Shown here: positions 46,819 to 55,716 of the stretch, piece after piece
How the letters are laid out: each line of letters begins with the position of its first letter
Position numbering within the stretch: the stretch's first letter is position 1
Source of the DNA: Phycisphaeraceae bacterium
GTDB lineage: Bacteria; Planctomycetota; Phycisphaerae; Phycisphaerales; Phycisphaeraceae
NCBI GenBank assembly: GCA_028277745.1
Contig: JANQFR010000045.1
Coordinates: forward strand, 54,605-118,604
Direction of reading: 5' to 3'
DNA: 64,000 bases
Program-made: the position numbers and the translations under genes
Notes under the pieces: generated by a model
Databases searched by the model: none
Seen by the model: the letters and a program-made list of their open reading frames with translations, nothing else
Told to the model about the DNA's origin: nothing

Positions 46819-47673
46819 TCACGTGTCCCCCCAGTTCGCCCTGAGCCCCATCTGCTGGCGCGACCAGATGATCTCGTTTTGCGGGAAGGCTTGACTCCGG
46901 TGCTGCGTCACCGCGAAATCCCACAGGTTCAGGTCGAGGCTGACGGTGGGGCTCTCTGGGAGGCCGGGCTGGCCGCGGTAGCCATGGAAGGTCGTGTGAC
47001 CGTCGAGCATGGTGAAGTTGGCGCCCCGATGCGGCGCGACCCAGGTGCCGGCGTTGTTGATGCCGGCGTTCCTGGCCGGGCGGTCCGTAGCGGGGTGCTT
47101 CCAAGAGCTCGACTCTTCGGCCTCGCTGAGCGCAAGCGTGTTGCTGGGCTCCAGCACCTCGAACAGCTGGGTCATGCGTGAGTTGTTCTGTGTGGATGAG
47201 ACCGGGGGCGCTACGGGGTCTCGCCCGACGATCCAGTCCGACGGAGCGTGGTGGTATTCAAAACGGTGCGGGTTATTCTCGTAGTCGACCCCCTGCTCGC
47301 GCGAGGGGCATGTCAGGAAGTCGAGGTGGGCGCGCCGATTGCCGAAAGCCGAATCGTCGCTGGAGGCTTCTTGGAGGACGCCGGCGTCGAGGAGGTGCTG
47401 GACCCAGGTCCGTGTGTTACCGCTGAAGGGCACAAAATTGACCGGCGATCCCGGCGGCAGCCAGTCGTTCGACATGGCCGCGTAGTTCGCCATCGCCAAG
47501 CCGACCTGACGCGAATTGCTGGCACACACCACACGCTGGGCGGACGCCCGGGCTTCAGCCAGCGCGGGAAGCAAGATTGCAATTAACAGCGCAATGATCG
47601 AAATCACGACGAGCAGCTCGATTAACGTGAACGCATTCTTCCGAAGGCGTGATATACGTGTGATACGGAGCAT
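46819..47673 (-). CDS. Pseudopilin-like protein, H...DG tail
   Basis: A 284-residue pseudopilin. Two close ATGs exist; I take 47673 because AGGA lies seven bases before it, the other at 47679 is too close. The leader is basic ([13 protein letters not shown]), then '[20 protein letters not shown]' is the prepilin cleavage and methylation site with its helix. The C-terminal '[15 protein letters not shown]' is the H...DG motif, one residue shorter than usual. It lies 70 bases after the LacI gene and before the PEP-CTERM gene, on one strand. As with the others it would be matured by a prepilin peptidase. Confidence 0.86.
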   Translation of the reverse strand: MLRITRISRLRKNAFTLIELLVVISIIALLIAILLPALAEARASAQRVVCASNSRQVGLAMANYAAMSNDWLPPGSPVNFVPFSGNTRTWVQHLLDAGVLQEASSDDSAFGNRRAHLDFLTCPSREQGVDYENNPHRFEYHHAPSDWIVGRDPVAPPVSSTQNNSRMTQLFEVLEPSNTLALSEAEESSSWKHPATDRPARNAGINNAGTWVAPHRGANFTMLDGHTTFHGYRGQPGLPESPTVSLDLNLWDFAVTQHRSQAFPQNEIIWSRQQMGLRANWGDT

Positions 47674-47743
47674 AGACATTCCTGTGAGACGATGTTTTTT
47701 GACCGAGATACAACAGCGGCGGCCGCTGCAGCGCCGGCTGCTC

Positions 47744-48790
47744 TCACGAGCCGCGGGGCGGGGTGCACGTTTCGCCTGGATCAAAATCAAAGGGGACTGA
47801 CGCAGACTCGAGGCTAGCACCGGGATGAGCGATCTTCTGCTCCAGCAGCGACACCGCCTCACGGCCCACCCGCTCCTGAGGGATCAGCATGGTCGTGAAC
47901 CGGGGCCCCATGATCTGCAGGGCCGAGCTGTCGAACGCGATCATCGACAGGTCCCTCGGGATCTCCAGCCCGAGCTGACCGGCTGCGTGGAACAGCGGTG
48001 TGCTGTTGCTCTGCCCCAGCGTGATCACGGCGGTCGGCCGATCGTCGGCGGCCAGCCAACGCTTGGCCGCTTCGACCCGCGTGGACAGGTCGTCGCCCGC
48101 CACGCCCGGCCACCTGCCCCATAGCCGGCGCGGCTCCAAGCCCGCGGCTTCCATCGCCGCGGTGTAGCCTTCGTATCGCTCGGTCGCGCTGTAGTGGATC
48201 GCCGGGTCGTCGGGGCTATTGGCCAGATCGACGTAAGCGATCCGCGTGTGCCCGAGCTCGAGCATGTGCTCAGCGGCCTGCCGCCCCGCTTCCAGATCGG
48301 CGGGGTAGACACAGGTCTTGTGGTTGCGGGTGTTGATCCAGACCACGGGGATATCGACCCGCTCGATGGTCTCGATCATGCCTCGTGGGATGTGGTCGGT
48401 GTAGTAGATCAGCAGGCCGTCGGACATCTGTTCGAGCAGCAGCTTGGGCACGGTTTCGGGGCTGGCCAATTCCTCGCCCGGAAGCATGGCCATGCTGAGA
48501 TTCAGATCACGCTCGCGCAACGCGTTGTAGATGCCACCGAGCATCGGCAGCGGCAAGGCGCTGCGGTATGGGTCTGTGCCGAGCAGCAGGCCGAAGGTCC
48601 CGAACCGGGCCGAGCGAACGCCCCTTGCGAAAGAGTTCGGTCGGTAGCCCAGATCATCAGCGATGCGGCGGATGCGTTCGGCCCGTTTGGCAAAAGTCGG
48701 TCGGCGGTAATCCGCGTTGCCATTGAGCACCCGCGAGACGGTCATGTCCGAAACCCCCACGATTTTCGCGATGTCGGCAATGGTGGTCAT
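47744..48790 (-). CDS. LacI-family transcription regulator
   Basis: A 348-residue LacI repressor. The helix-turn-helix and hinge are '[20 protein letters not shown]' and '[20 protein letters not shown]'; the sensor domain includes '[14 protein letters not shown]', '[10 protein letters not shown]', '[11 protein letters not shown]' and '[13 protein letters not shown]'. It is the first gene of the leftward group that includes a pseudopilin, a PEP-CTERM protein and the large hydrolase. A strong inverted repeat 50 bases upstream is the likely autoregulatory operator. The HTH is very like that of the regulator at 55717, and both share 'RPTxxxRAERIRR', so they are paralogues. The ligand should be a sugar. 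Confidence 0.9.
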   Translation of the reverse strand: MTTIADIAKIVGVSDMTVSRVLNGNADYRRPTFAKRAERIRRIADDLGYRPNSFARGVRSARFGTFGLLLGTDPYRSALPLPMLGGIYNALRERDLNLSMAMLPGEELASPETVPKLLLEQMSDGLLIYYTDHIPRGMIETIERVDIPVVWINTRNHKTCVYPADLEAGRQAAEHMLELGHTRIAYVDLANSPDDPAIHYSATERYEGYTAAMEAAGLEPRRLWGRWPGVAGDDLSTRVEAAKRWLAADDRPTAVITLGQSNSTPLFHAAGQLGLEIPRDLSMIAFDSSALQIMGPRFTTMLIPQERVGREAVSLLEQKIAHPGASLESASVPFDFDPGETCTPPRGS

Positions 48791-48832
48791 CGAGACATTC
48801 CGAACGGGTCACAACACCTTCTTTTTGAAAGG

Positions 48833-48872
48833 ATAACACATTTGTTGATGTTATCAAATGCTATCATCAACA
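48833..48872. promoter_or_regulatory. Nested inverted repeats upstream of LacI gene, likely operator
   Basis: TGTTGATG (48843-48850) and CATCAACA (48865-48872) are perfect inverted repeats with a 14-base spacer. A second pair, ATAACA (48833-48838) and TGTTAT (48849-48854), overlaps it. The site lies 43-82 bases upstream of the LacI start at 48790 in AT-rich sequence. Confidence 0.5.
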
Positions 48873-49215
48873 TTTATTGGGCGTGTAACAGTTCGTCTGC
48901 TTGATCTTAGACCTTGTGTACCAGAGCGGATACGAGACTAATTCCGATAAATTATTATTAATCAAGTATTTAGTGTTCTATTGGGTAGGCATAAAACGGC
49001 AGATACATCCAACACGAGGTCATTTCCAGCCCCAAAGCCCCTGGCCAGCCAGTCCAGGTTTATTCGCCGCCGGTCGGCCAGCTTTAGCGGCTGGGCGCGC
49101 CCGGCACGGTGCCGGTCAATCAACCCAATCGCCCGGTTCAGCTATCGACAACCGCAGCATCGTCATCGCCAAACCGGCGGCGAGCCGGAGAACACCAACC
49201 CAGGAGGCCCAACCG
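48873..49215. other. Intergenic region upstream of small gene
   Basis: AT-rich at 48900-49000 and GC-rich afterwards. A long frame from 48901 into the 39-codon gene lacks any feature of a protein before 49216, so I treat it as non-coding leader. No terminator or repeat was seen. Confidence 0.45.
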
Positions 49216-49335
49216 ATGTCCAACACGCATCCCAACCAGCGGCCCAGCGTCACGATTGAGTTGACTGTTGACGAGTTGAATGGGGCGGTCGCAATGCTCT
49301 GGGATGTCATCAACAACCGCTATCAGGACCGCTAA
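49216..49335 (+). CDS. 39-residue protein of unknown function
   Basis: The ATG at 49216 is preceded by a perfect AGGAGG at 49201-49206. The product starts MSNTHPNQRPSVTIELTVDE and ends WDVINNRYQDR; the second half is predicted helical and acidic (ELTVDELNGAVAMLWDV). The strong ribosome site makes it a likely real gene. It lies divergent from the LacI group and convergent with the beta-helix gene. I know no family. Confidence 0.55.
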   Translation: MSNTHPNQRPSVTIELTVDELNGAVAMLWDVINNRYQDR

Positions 49336-49520
49336 GCCATCGGTACTCGATTTAGTTGTCATTCGGTTGTTCTCGTCAGATCGCCCTGCGGGCTACGTTA
49401 ATCCCGCCCGAGGAAGGCTGAACACGTGAGGACACGGCTGGGCCGCGGAAATCAGGCGAGTGACTGACAACTCCTTCACTTGAGTCGTACACCTACCCGC
49501 GTCTTGGTGCTGCCGACATC

Positions 49521-51425
49521 TTACTCAACCAGCAATAAGGGAACGGAGCGTCCGCCCCCACGTTTGTAAGCTCGAAAAGACTCAAATCGATAGTTCGCGC
49601 CGTCGTGTTCCGCTTCGATCAGTGTGGGGTAGAAACCCTCGGCGACAAACGTGGCGCCTGCCAACGAGATCGCCGCGGAGGCATCCTTAACGACGAAGGC
49701 CGGGTGCTTCACGTTGCCGAATGTATAGACGAATACACCCACGGCTTCGGCTCTCGCCCCGTCGCGGAGTTCGAGGATCGTTTTGCCTCCCTCGCTCTTG
49801 AGCCCCAAAGCCCAGACCGTTGCCCCCGAGGCGACGACATGCGGAGCATGCTTGCCTTCCAGATTGAACTGACGAGCGAAGAGTTGCGTGCCTTGGGCCA
49901 AATGGTAAGGAACCCCCGCAACATCATCGACGAACACGTCTCCCGCACCGGGATGGTTGCGGTACATGTATCCTGAAAACGTTAGTAGGTCACGTAAGAC
50001 GACCTTCCGTGACGAACTGTGGTCCAGGATCCATTGCTCCCCGGCGCTAAATGTCAGACGATCAATTAGAAGCGGTTTGTTCGAATCATCCACGACCCGC
50101 AATAAGGGTTGGTCTGCGGGGAACTTGCGACGATCGCTCTGGAGCACCGTCCCCGTCCCGACAATCGCTTCAAGCGTGGCCGGCGCATCGAGTGGACGCG
50201 TCAGCACCACCTTTGCTCTGGGCAACACCAAGACCCTCACCCCCGAGGCCACGACTGACTCGACCAGATCGCTTGCGTCGCCATCACCAAGAGCATTCAG
50301 GTCCTTGAGACTGATTACGCCCCATGATGATGGATCGCCAAGCTCAACCGATGGTGTGGGCCGCCGATCCAGCAGCGCCCACGTCGAAGCATCACCCACC
50401 CTGTAGGGTTCATCCGATACCCACGATTCACTTGCAAGTGAAGTCACACGCTTTCCCCGGTTATCAATAGCGGCCGGATACCCCAATACCTTTACACCAA
50501 CCAGCAGCGCCATGGCCGAGTCGCCGACCACCTGTATCGCGGCGTTGCCTTTGGGCGCCTCTATGCCTTCGAGTCGGCTGTCGTACAGCGTCAAACTCCC
50601 CTTGCCCGAAACGATCGCTACAGGCGCCGCGTTACGACTTGTCACGTCGTCGGCCGCCATCACACCGTTGCGAACCTCCAACCCGACTTGACGTTGCCCG
50701 ATCAACGTTACGCCGCTGAGTGTGATCGTTGCGATGTCCTGACGCATCCGAACGCCGACATCGAATCCCTCGATGGTGGTATCCACGATTGAACCCGGCC
50801 CGTTGTCACGGCGGTTGAGTGAAACTCCCGCCACACCGATTCCGTCGGGATCCGAGCTCCGGATCGTCACACCCCGGATCGCGCCGCTGTTGCTCACCTG
50901 GTAATCGATCCCGATCGCGCCGGGGTTTCCTACGCCGGTATCGACAGTGAGGTCACGGATGTTGTTCTCGAATGCTTCATTGCCTTCGCCTCGAGCGTAC
51001 TTCTTCGCGCCGTGGTAGCCACGCGAGCCGGTCGCGATCACGGGCTGGGGATCTTCAGGATTCTGGAAGGCGGGGACGCGGTCGGCCAAGCGAATCACCG
51101 TGCCTGCTCGGCTCTGACCCTGCAACTGGAGGAACGCGCCCCATCCGTTGGTGTGACCTTCGCCGTGACCCTCACGCCACCATCGTAGCGTCGACGATAC
51201 GCGGTAGACCCCATCCGGGAGGTACACCACCGCATGTTTGTCCAGCCCTTCTGACAATGCTCGCTGTATCGCGGTCGTGTCGTCGGTCACGCCGTCGCCC
51301 ACCGCCCCGAAGTCCTTTACGTTCAGCATGCCGACGCGACGGGTCCAGTGGAGCTTATCGGCTTCCTCTGCGAAACCCAACGGAGCGAGGGGCGCCAGCA
51401 CTATCATCAACCAGAACAACCTCAT
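49521..51425 (-). CDS. Secreted right-handed beta-helix protein (pectate lyase 3/GH55-like)
   Basis: A 634-residue exported protein. GGAG lies eight bases before the ATG; signal peptide MRLFWLMIVLAPLAPLGFAE. The N-terminal 'LNVKDFGAVGDGVTDDTTAI' followed by 'VVYLPDGVYRVSSTL' is the hallmark of the rhamnogalacturonase/pectate lyase 3 superfamily, which also includes GH55 and phage tailspikes. Helix rungs continue to about residue 320 ('IRDLTVDTGVGNPGAIGIDY', 'ITLSGVTLIGQRQVGLEV'), then a second half starting 'WGVISLKDLNALGDGDASDL' repeats the scheme, as in GH55 double helices. Catalytic residues cannot be assigned. It is last in the leftward group headed by the LacI gene at 55222. Confidence 0.83.
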   Translation of the reverse strand: MRLFWLMIVLAPLAPLGFAEEADKLHWTRRVGMLNVKDFGAVGDGVTDDTTAIQRALSEGLDKHAVVYLPDGVYRVSSTLRWWREGHGEGHTNGWGAFLQLQGQSRAGTVIRLADRVPAFQNPEDPQPVIATGSRGYHGAKKYARGEGNEAFENNIRDLTVDTGVGNPGAIGIDYQVSNSGAIRGVTIRSSDPDGIGVAGVSLNRRDNGPGSIVDTTIEGFDVGVRMRQDIATITLSGVTLIGQRQVGLEVRNGVMAADDVTSRNAAPVAIVSGKGSLTLYDSRLEGIEAPKGNAAIQVVGDSAMALLVGVKVLGYPAAIDNRGKRVTSLASESWVSDEPYRVGDASTWALLDRRPTPSVELGDPSSWGVISLKDLNALGDGDASDLVESVVASGVRVLVLPRAKVVLTRPLDAPATLEAIVGTGTVLQSDRRKFPADQPLLRVVDDSNKPLLIDRLTFSAGEQWILDHSSSRKVVLRDLLTFSGYMYRNHPGAGDVFVDDVAGVPYHLAQGTQLFARQFNLEGKHAPHVVASGATVWALGLKSEGGKTILELRDGARAEAVGVFVYTFGNVKHPAFVVKDASAAISLAGATFVAEGFYPTLIEAEHDGANYRFESFRAYKRGGGRSVPLLLVE

Positions 51426-51497
51426 GATCTGCGCTCCGATCCCGTCCCGCCGTTTAAGCGATTTCGTAAGTAAGTTGGATTTGAGATATCGGGACGG

Positions 51498-52202
51498 TCA
51501 ATCGGCTTCACCATCCGCGTTGGCGTCTTGAACGATTTGAAAACCGCGGACCCGCACGTTCGCTGCCGTATGATTACGCGCTACGATCGCGGCGATCACC
51601 AGTTGTTCGCCCTTCTTGAGCGTAACGCTCCAGCCAGCGATCTCCACAGGTTCCGCCCCCTTTTCCAGGTCCAGCGAATCGACGTAGGTCAACGATTCGT
51701 CGGGCACATGACGGTAGAGCACAAGCTCAACGCCTGCCTTGCCCTGCCACACCTCGGCTTGAGCCTTGCCCTCCAGCGTGTATGTCCCCGGCTCGGGCGC
51801 GATGAACGCGAGGGCGGCGGTCTTCACCCCTTTCTGGTTGCCCGGACTTCCCCAGGAACCGCGTGATGCAAGCGTCACTGTCTTGCGCCGTACCGACACC
51901 GCCGGCTGTCCGCCAAACTCACGGGGCCCGACCCAGTTGCCCCCGCCCCATACCATCGGCTTGACCGCCTCGGCTGACGACGGATCCTTGCCCTCGAGTT
52001 GGTAGAACGCCCATCGCGGCGATCCCTCCGCCAGGATCGGGTTGCCATCGGTCTCGCCCTTGACCGAGCCGTGCCAGTCGCGGGGGAGTGAGTAGGACCC
52101 ATCCGCGGCTTGGGCCGATGCATTGAACGGAAAGCCGCAAGCCGCAATCAGTAATGCCATGGTCAGCAAAGTTCGGTAGTTACCGTGGATAATACTTATC
52201 AC
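51498..52202 (-). CDS. Small secreted beta-sandwich protein
   Basis: A 234-residue protein from a GTG at 52200-52202; AGGAG six bases upstream overlaps the stop of the preceding pseudopilin gene, so the two are coupled. A signal peptide (MISIIHGNYRTLLTMALLIA) ends near NASAQA. The body has a segment 'RWAFYQLEGKDPS' and, near the end, 'LKKGEQLVIAAIVARNHT' then 'ANVRVRGFQIV'. The latter resembles the first beta domain of the large hydrolase at 42134 ('LAAGEELVIMAWRHQWHY', 'SLADLRIDG'). A carbohydrate-binding role is plausible. I recognise no named family. Confidence 0.7.
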   Translation of the reverse strand: MISIIHGNYRTLLTMALLIAACGFPFNASAQAADGSYSLPRDWHGSVKGETDGNPILAEGSPRWAFYQLEGKDPSSAEAVKPMVWGGGNWVGPREFGGQPAVSVRRKTVTLASRGSWGSPGNQKGVKTAALAFIAPEPGTYTLEGKAQAEVWQGKAGVELVLYRHVPDESLTYVDSLDLEKGAEPVEIAGWSVTLKKGEQLVIAAIVARNHTAANVRVRGFQIVQDANADGEAD

Positions 52203-52211
52203 GTCATACTC

Positions 52212-53006
52212 CTAATACTGTGTGTCCAGCCCCATATGCGAGCGATAGATGATGCTCTCGGGCGGCCTGGCCTGGTCGTCAAAATTCACGATCGAGGGCG
52301 AAGATCTCCAGGGCAGTATCTGGCCGAAATACCGCAGTTGCTGAACGTGCCCGTCCGCATACACCACGTTGGCGTATCGCTCGGAAGCGCCCCCGTGCTG
52401 AAACCCCCACGCCAGACCGTTGATTGAATCCTGGCTAACGGTCACCGGCTCCCAATTGGCTCTGCCGCGGACGGCTTCGGACAAGAGCACGACTCTCGAA
52501 GTGATAGTCAATTCTTCGATCCGGGTCATGCGGTCGCGGCCCGGTGCCGGATCGTTGCCCAACAACTTGACTGAGGGCTTGTACTGCAACAGGCTTTGTG
52601 CCGTCACGTCGGTTGAACTGGTAATCTCCTGAAACGATGGGTCTTTGAACCATGAGACATCGACACGGTGGAAAAAGCCGTTGCTGGCCGGCTTGTCGCC
52701 CGTCGGCAGGTAATCGTTGTCGACCAACTGGTGGGCCCAGGTGGTCACGAAGGAACCGCTCCCCGAACCGGCCCGCCTCGCGTAGGGGTACCAGCCATCG
52801 TGGTCGGACACATACGTGTTCAGGCTGAGCCCCAACTGCTTTTGATTGCTTCCACACACCACCGATCGCGCGGCTTCACGAGCGGCCTGCAGCGCCGGCA
52901 GCAGCAGCGCGACCAATACCGCGATGATGCTGATTACCACCAGCAACTCGATCAGCGTGAAGGCCGCAAGCCGCGGCCGAAGCAATGCGGTTGAACATTT
53001 AGACAT
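52212..53006 (-). CDS. Pseudopilin-like protein, H...DG tail
   Basis: A 264-residue pseudopilin; GGAGTCTTGCC precedes the ATG. The leader [14 protein letters not shown] is followed by '[20 protein letters not shown]', the cleavage and methylation site, then '[20 protein letters not shown]'. The C-terminal region has '[18 protein letters not shown]', an H...DG motif with four extra residues. It follows the PEP-CTERM gene by 256 bases and is coupled to the small secreted protein downstream. Confidence 0.87.
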   Translation of the reverse strand: MSKCSTALLRPRLAAFTLIELLVVISIIAVLVALLLPALQAAREAARSVVCGSNQKQLGLSLNTYVSDHDGWYPYARRAGSGSGSFVTTWAHQLVDNDYLPTGDKPASNGFFHRVDVSWFKDPSFQEITSSTDVTAQSLLQYKPSVKLLGNDPAPGRDRMTRIEELTITSRVVLLSEAVRGRANWEPVTVSQDSINGLAWGFQHGGASERYANVVYADGHVQQLRYFGQILPWRSSPSIVNFDDQARPPESIIYRSHMGLDTQY

Positions 53007-53262
53007 GGCAAGACTCCGGTCGGAGGGACTCGCTCAGATCGACACAGAATACCTGCATCTCGGAGGGGCGAAGCAACGCCGGGGCGTAGGCCGTGTTCGC
53101 GTTCCCGAACTCGATGGCTGCATCGGCGCAACGTTTTGCTGAAGGTAAAAAGTCATCCAGCATGGCACGGTTCTTTGCGCAGCGGCGCGTGTCTCAGTCG
53201 GTCGGCAAAAAGTCAGCGGGCCACCGTTCAATGACTCGCCGGATGCTTTAATCAATAAGCGT

Positions 53263-54111
53263 TTAGCGTGGTTGGCGGGCGCGGGTACGCCCGATCATGC
53301 ACAGCCCGCCGAGGCCGATGAGCAGAAGGCTCGCGGGCTCGGGGATGGTCGCCACCAGACCATCGACGGTTTGGAAGTCATCGATGTTCATCCGGTTGCT
53401 TCTGGCCGACGAGACGGTGTAGCCGAACCGCGTCGACTGGGTGAGGGTCTTGCCGGTGCGGGCCGTGGCCGAGATTTCGGTATAGTCGGTGTCGACGTAG
53501 TTGTAGGCAAAGACCCGCATCTCCAAAGCCCCGATCGAGTCGGACAGGCCCGTAACGGGATTCAGGAAGGGTTCGGCGGAGCCCGAGTTGTTGATCAGGA
53601 CAAAGATCTCGTGCAGCTCGCCGCGGTCGGCGTTGAGTGCCGCGTCGCTGAAATCGTAAGACCGGTTCGAACTGCTGGTCAGGCTTGTGCCCAACCCGAA
53701 GGCCCCGTTGTCGATATCCCCGCCCGCGGCTTCTGTCTCAACCGCGAGGAAATTGATCGTAAACACGTCACCGTCAGCGATGCTGATGCTGACATAGCCC
53801 TGGTAGTTCGCACCGGTGGTATCGTCCTGCATAAGAAGATACTGATTATTGGCGCCCTGCCCGAACAACTCGGAACTGTCGATCGCGGTGGCTGTTGTCC
53901 GGCCCGCGCCATTATCGCCGGCCCAGCCGGAAGGCAGCGTGGGCGGAGTGACACCCTCAAAATCTTCGTTGACCGTCGGCGCCGCCGAAGCGGGTATAGC
54001 CGCAAATACGGCCCCTGCGAGTACCGCCGCGGCAAAGAGGTTTTGAACCGACTTAAACATGAATAATCGCGGATACTCTTCGATAAGAATGCTTGCTTTA
54101 AAGATTTGCAT
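53263..54111 (-). CDS. PEP-CTERM secreted protein
   Basis: A 282-residue protein. The ATG at 54111 has GGAGG 12 bases upstream; an inner ATG at 54060 starts the signal peptide proper (MFKSVQNLFAAAVLAGAVFA) and could be used. The mature part 'APTVNEDFEGVTPPTLPSGW' begins a jelly-roll-like domain, as in the PEP-CTERM protein at 2777. The tail 'TIPEPASLLLIGLGGLCMI' plus GRTRARQPR is the anchor. It lies 49 bases downstream of the LacI gene and ahead of the pseudopilin gene, all leftward. Confidence 0.85.
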   Translation of the reverse strand: MQIFKASILIEEYPRLFMFKSVQNLFAAAVLAGAVFAAIPASAAPTVNEDFEGVTPPTLPSGWAGDNGAGRTTATAIDSSELFGQGANNQYLLMQDDTTGANYQGYVSISIADGDVFTINFLAVETEAAGGDIDNGAFGLGTSLTSSSNRSYDFSDAALNADRGELHEIFVLINNSGSAEPFLNPVTGLSDSIGALEMRVFAYNYVDTDYTEISATARTGKTLTQSTRFGYTVSSARSNRMNIDDFQTVDGLVATIPEPASLLLIGLGGLCMIGRTRARQPR

Positions 54112-54160
54112 GATGTGTTCTTGCCTCCGGTAAGGATGTAAAGAAGCGATGGCTCGATCA

Positions 54161-55222
54161 TCAGCGGGCCGAATCTGGCGATCGACCTGACCGACGCGAA
54201 GGGTCAAAAATGACATGAGCACAGGCAAGGACCCGCGTGGGGAACTCGCCGGCGATCCTCCCGGCGATCTGCTCATGGAGCAGTTCGACGCCGAGCCGGC
54301 CCATCTCCGCAAATGGCAGGAGCACCGAGTGGACCGGCAACTCCGCGAGGTCGAGCCGGCGGTCGGTGATGGCGGCGATCGCCAGGTCCTCGGGCGCCGA
54401 CAGCCCCCTGCTTGCTGCGGCGAGCAGCAGCGAGACTACGCCGGCCTCGGAATAGGTGACTACTGCCGTCGGACGATCCTGGCCATCCAATAACGTACGA
54501 ACCGCGGCGGCATCAACTTTGTTCGCCTTGGTCCCCAGGTCGTCAACCGCGACCAGCGTTGGCTCAAGCCCTACCGATTGCATGGCTTCGGTATAGCCTT
54601 GGTAACGATGCGACACGCTGTAGTGCGCGTGCTTTTGCACGATGTCTCGCCGCTGATGGACCGCATCGAGATAGAGGACGCGTGTATGCCCCTCGGCAAG
54701 CAGCAACTCCGTGGCCTGCCGCCCCGCGCCTTGGTCGTCAGGGCGCACCGCACCGCTGGGCAGATCGGCGTTGAGCCATACCGCCGGCAGATTCTGCCTC
54801 AAGATCAGGGCCCGGATCGCTTCGGGGATGTCGTGTGTGTAGTTAATCAGAAGCCCATCAACCAGCAACTCCCTCAGCAGTTTTGGGGCTTTCTCGGCGT
54901 CGATCAGGTCGTCGTTGGGCACACGCGCGGTGACTAAGTGGAGATTACTCTCGTTGATCGCCTGATGAACGCCTTCCATGAGCGGCCCGGGCAGGTAACT
55001 ATGGTGCTGAAGGGTCGTGGCGACGAGACCCAGCGAGCCAAAACGGCCGGTGCGCATCGCGTTGGCCACGGCATTGGGCCGATACCCAAGTTCCCTGCTG
55101 GTCGCCTCGATACGTCGACGCAATTCCGGGCTGACCCGTCCTTTCCCGCCGTTGAGCGCATAACTGACGGTTTGCCTTGATAGGCCGAGTGTTTTGGCAA
55201 TCTCTGAGGTCGTGACCGGCAT
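54161..55222 (-). CDS. LacI-family transcription regulator
   Basis: A 353-residue LacI-type regulator starting at the ATG at 55222; a longer frame to 55357 crosses the operator and is rejected. HTH and hinge: 'TTSEIAKTLGLSRQTVSYAL', 'RRIEATSRELGYRPNAVANA'. Sensor segments: 'DGLLINYTHDIPEAIRA', 'PAVWLNADLP', 'GHTRVLYLDAV', 'RPTAVVTYSEAG'. Two perfect 12-base palindromes start 50 bases upstream and probably mediate autorepression. The regulator heads a leftward group with PEP-CTERM, pseudopilin, small secreted and beta-helix proteins. Confidence 0.9.
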   Translation of the reverse strand: MPVTTSEIAKTLGLSRQTVSYALNGGKGRVSPELRRRIEATSRELGYRPNAVANAMRTGRFGSLGLVATTLQHHSYLPGPLMEGVHQAINESNLHLVTARVPNDDLIDAEKAPKLLRELLVDGLLINYTHDIPEAIRALILRQNLPAVWLNADLPSGAVRPDDQGAGRQATELLLAEGHTRVLYLDAVHQRRDIVQKHAHYSVSHRYQGYTEAMQSVGLEPTLVAVDDLGTKANKVDAAAVRTLLDGQDRPTAVVTYSEAGVVSLLLAAASRGLSAPEDLAIAAITDRRLDLAELPVHSVLLPFAEMGRLGVELLHEQIAGRIAGEFPTRVLACAHVIFDPSRRSGRSPDSAR

Positions 55223-55271
55223 GAGCGAGGCTCTGTGATGAGATCGTGGATAGAAATAGGACACCACGAAG

Positions 55272-55297
55272 CGACACGTGTCGCACGACACGTGTCG
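55272..55297. promoter_or_regulatory. Two perfect tandem palindromes, likely LacI operator
   Basis: CGACACGTGTCG occurs at 55272-55283 and again at 55286-55297, two bases apart, each a perfect 12-base palindrome with the central CG typical of LacI-family operators. They lie 50-75 bases upstream of the LacI start at 55222. The 14-base period would put two dimers on one or adjacent faces of the helix. Confidence 0.65.
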
Positions 55298-55566
55298 CCA
55301 TTCTACCGCATGACCATCTTCTGTCAAGAAAAAGTGTGTTTGCCGCCCGCGCGTCACGCGCCGGTCACCTAGCGGCCAGCCATCGGCACTCGATTTGGTT
55401 CTTCTCCCCTGATCGGCTGCGAGTTGGGTTTACACCGCCCGAGGGGCCCGAAAGGGTGGGGTGCGCACCGACTTGCCGCGTTTTGCTGCGCCTGCAGGAT
55501 AGTTCAAGTCACTAAATAGCTATGGCTTGGAAGATTGGCAAGATTACGTTAGTATTTTCATAAAAT

Positions 55567-55598
55567 GAAGGCCGTTGGTTCGAATCCAGCCCCCGCTG
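55567..55598 (+). tRNA. 3' fragment of an initiator-tRNA-like gene (not functional)
   Basis: GTTGG (55574-55578), loop TTCGAAT (55579-55585) and CCAGC (55586-55590) form a normal T arm with the conserved TTC and A positions. CCCCGCT (55591-55597) then fits the 3' acceptor strand of tRNA-fMet, preceded by a GAAGGC variable loop. The 5' half (AGCGGGG, D arm, CAU anticodon arm) is absent from the 120 bases upstream, and no CCA follows. This is a tRNA remnant of the kind left as an attachment-site copy by integrating elements. Confidence 0.6.
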
Positions 55599-55638
55599 TA
55601 AAAGTTTAAATCCTGTCCTGCTAATTGGGATTATTCGC

Positions 55639-55681
55639 TTGACATGGGAAAGCTTAGCAATTAAATTTGTTAGCGCTAACA
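55639..55681 (+). promoter_or_regulatory. Promoter with 14-base palindromic operator of LacI gene
   Basis: TTGACA at 55639-55644, a 16-base spacer and TTAAAT at 55661-55666 make a good sigma-70-type promoter. Two bases later TGTTAGCGCTAACA (55668-55681) is a perfect palindrome centred on GC/CG, the classic shape of a LacI/GalR operator. A repressor bound here would block transcription start, so the LacI gene at 55717 is probably autoregulated. Confidence 0.65.
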
Positions 55682-55716
55682 TTTGTTTCCACGTGCTTGG
55701 CGGATGATTCAATTCA

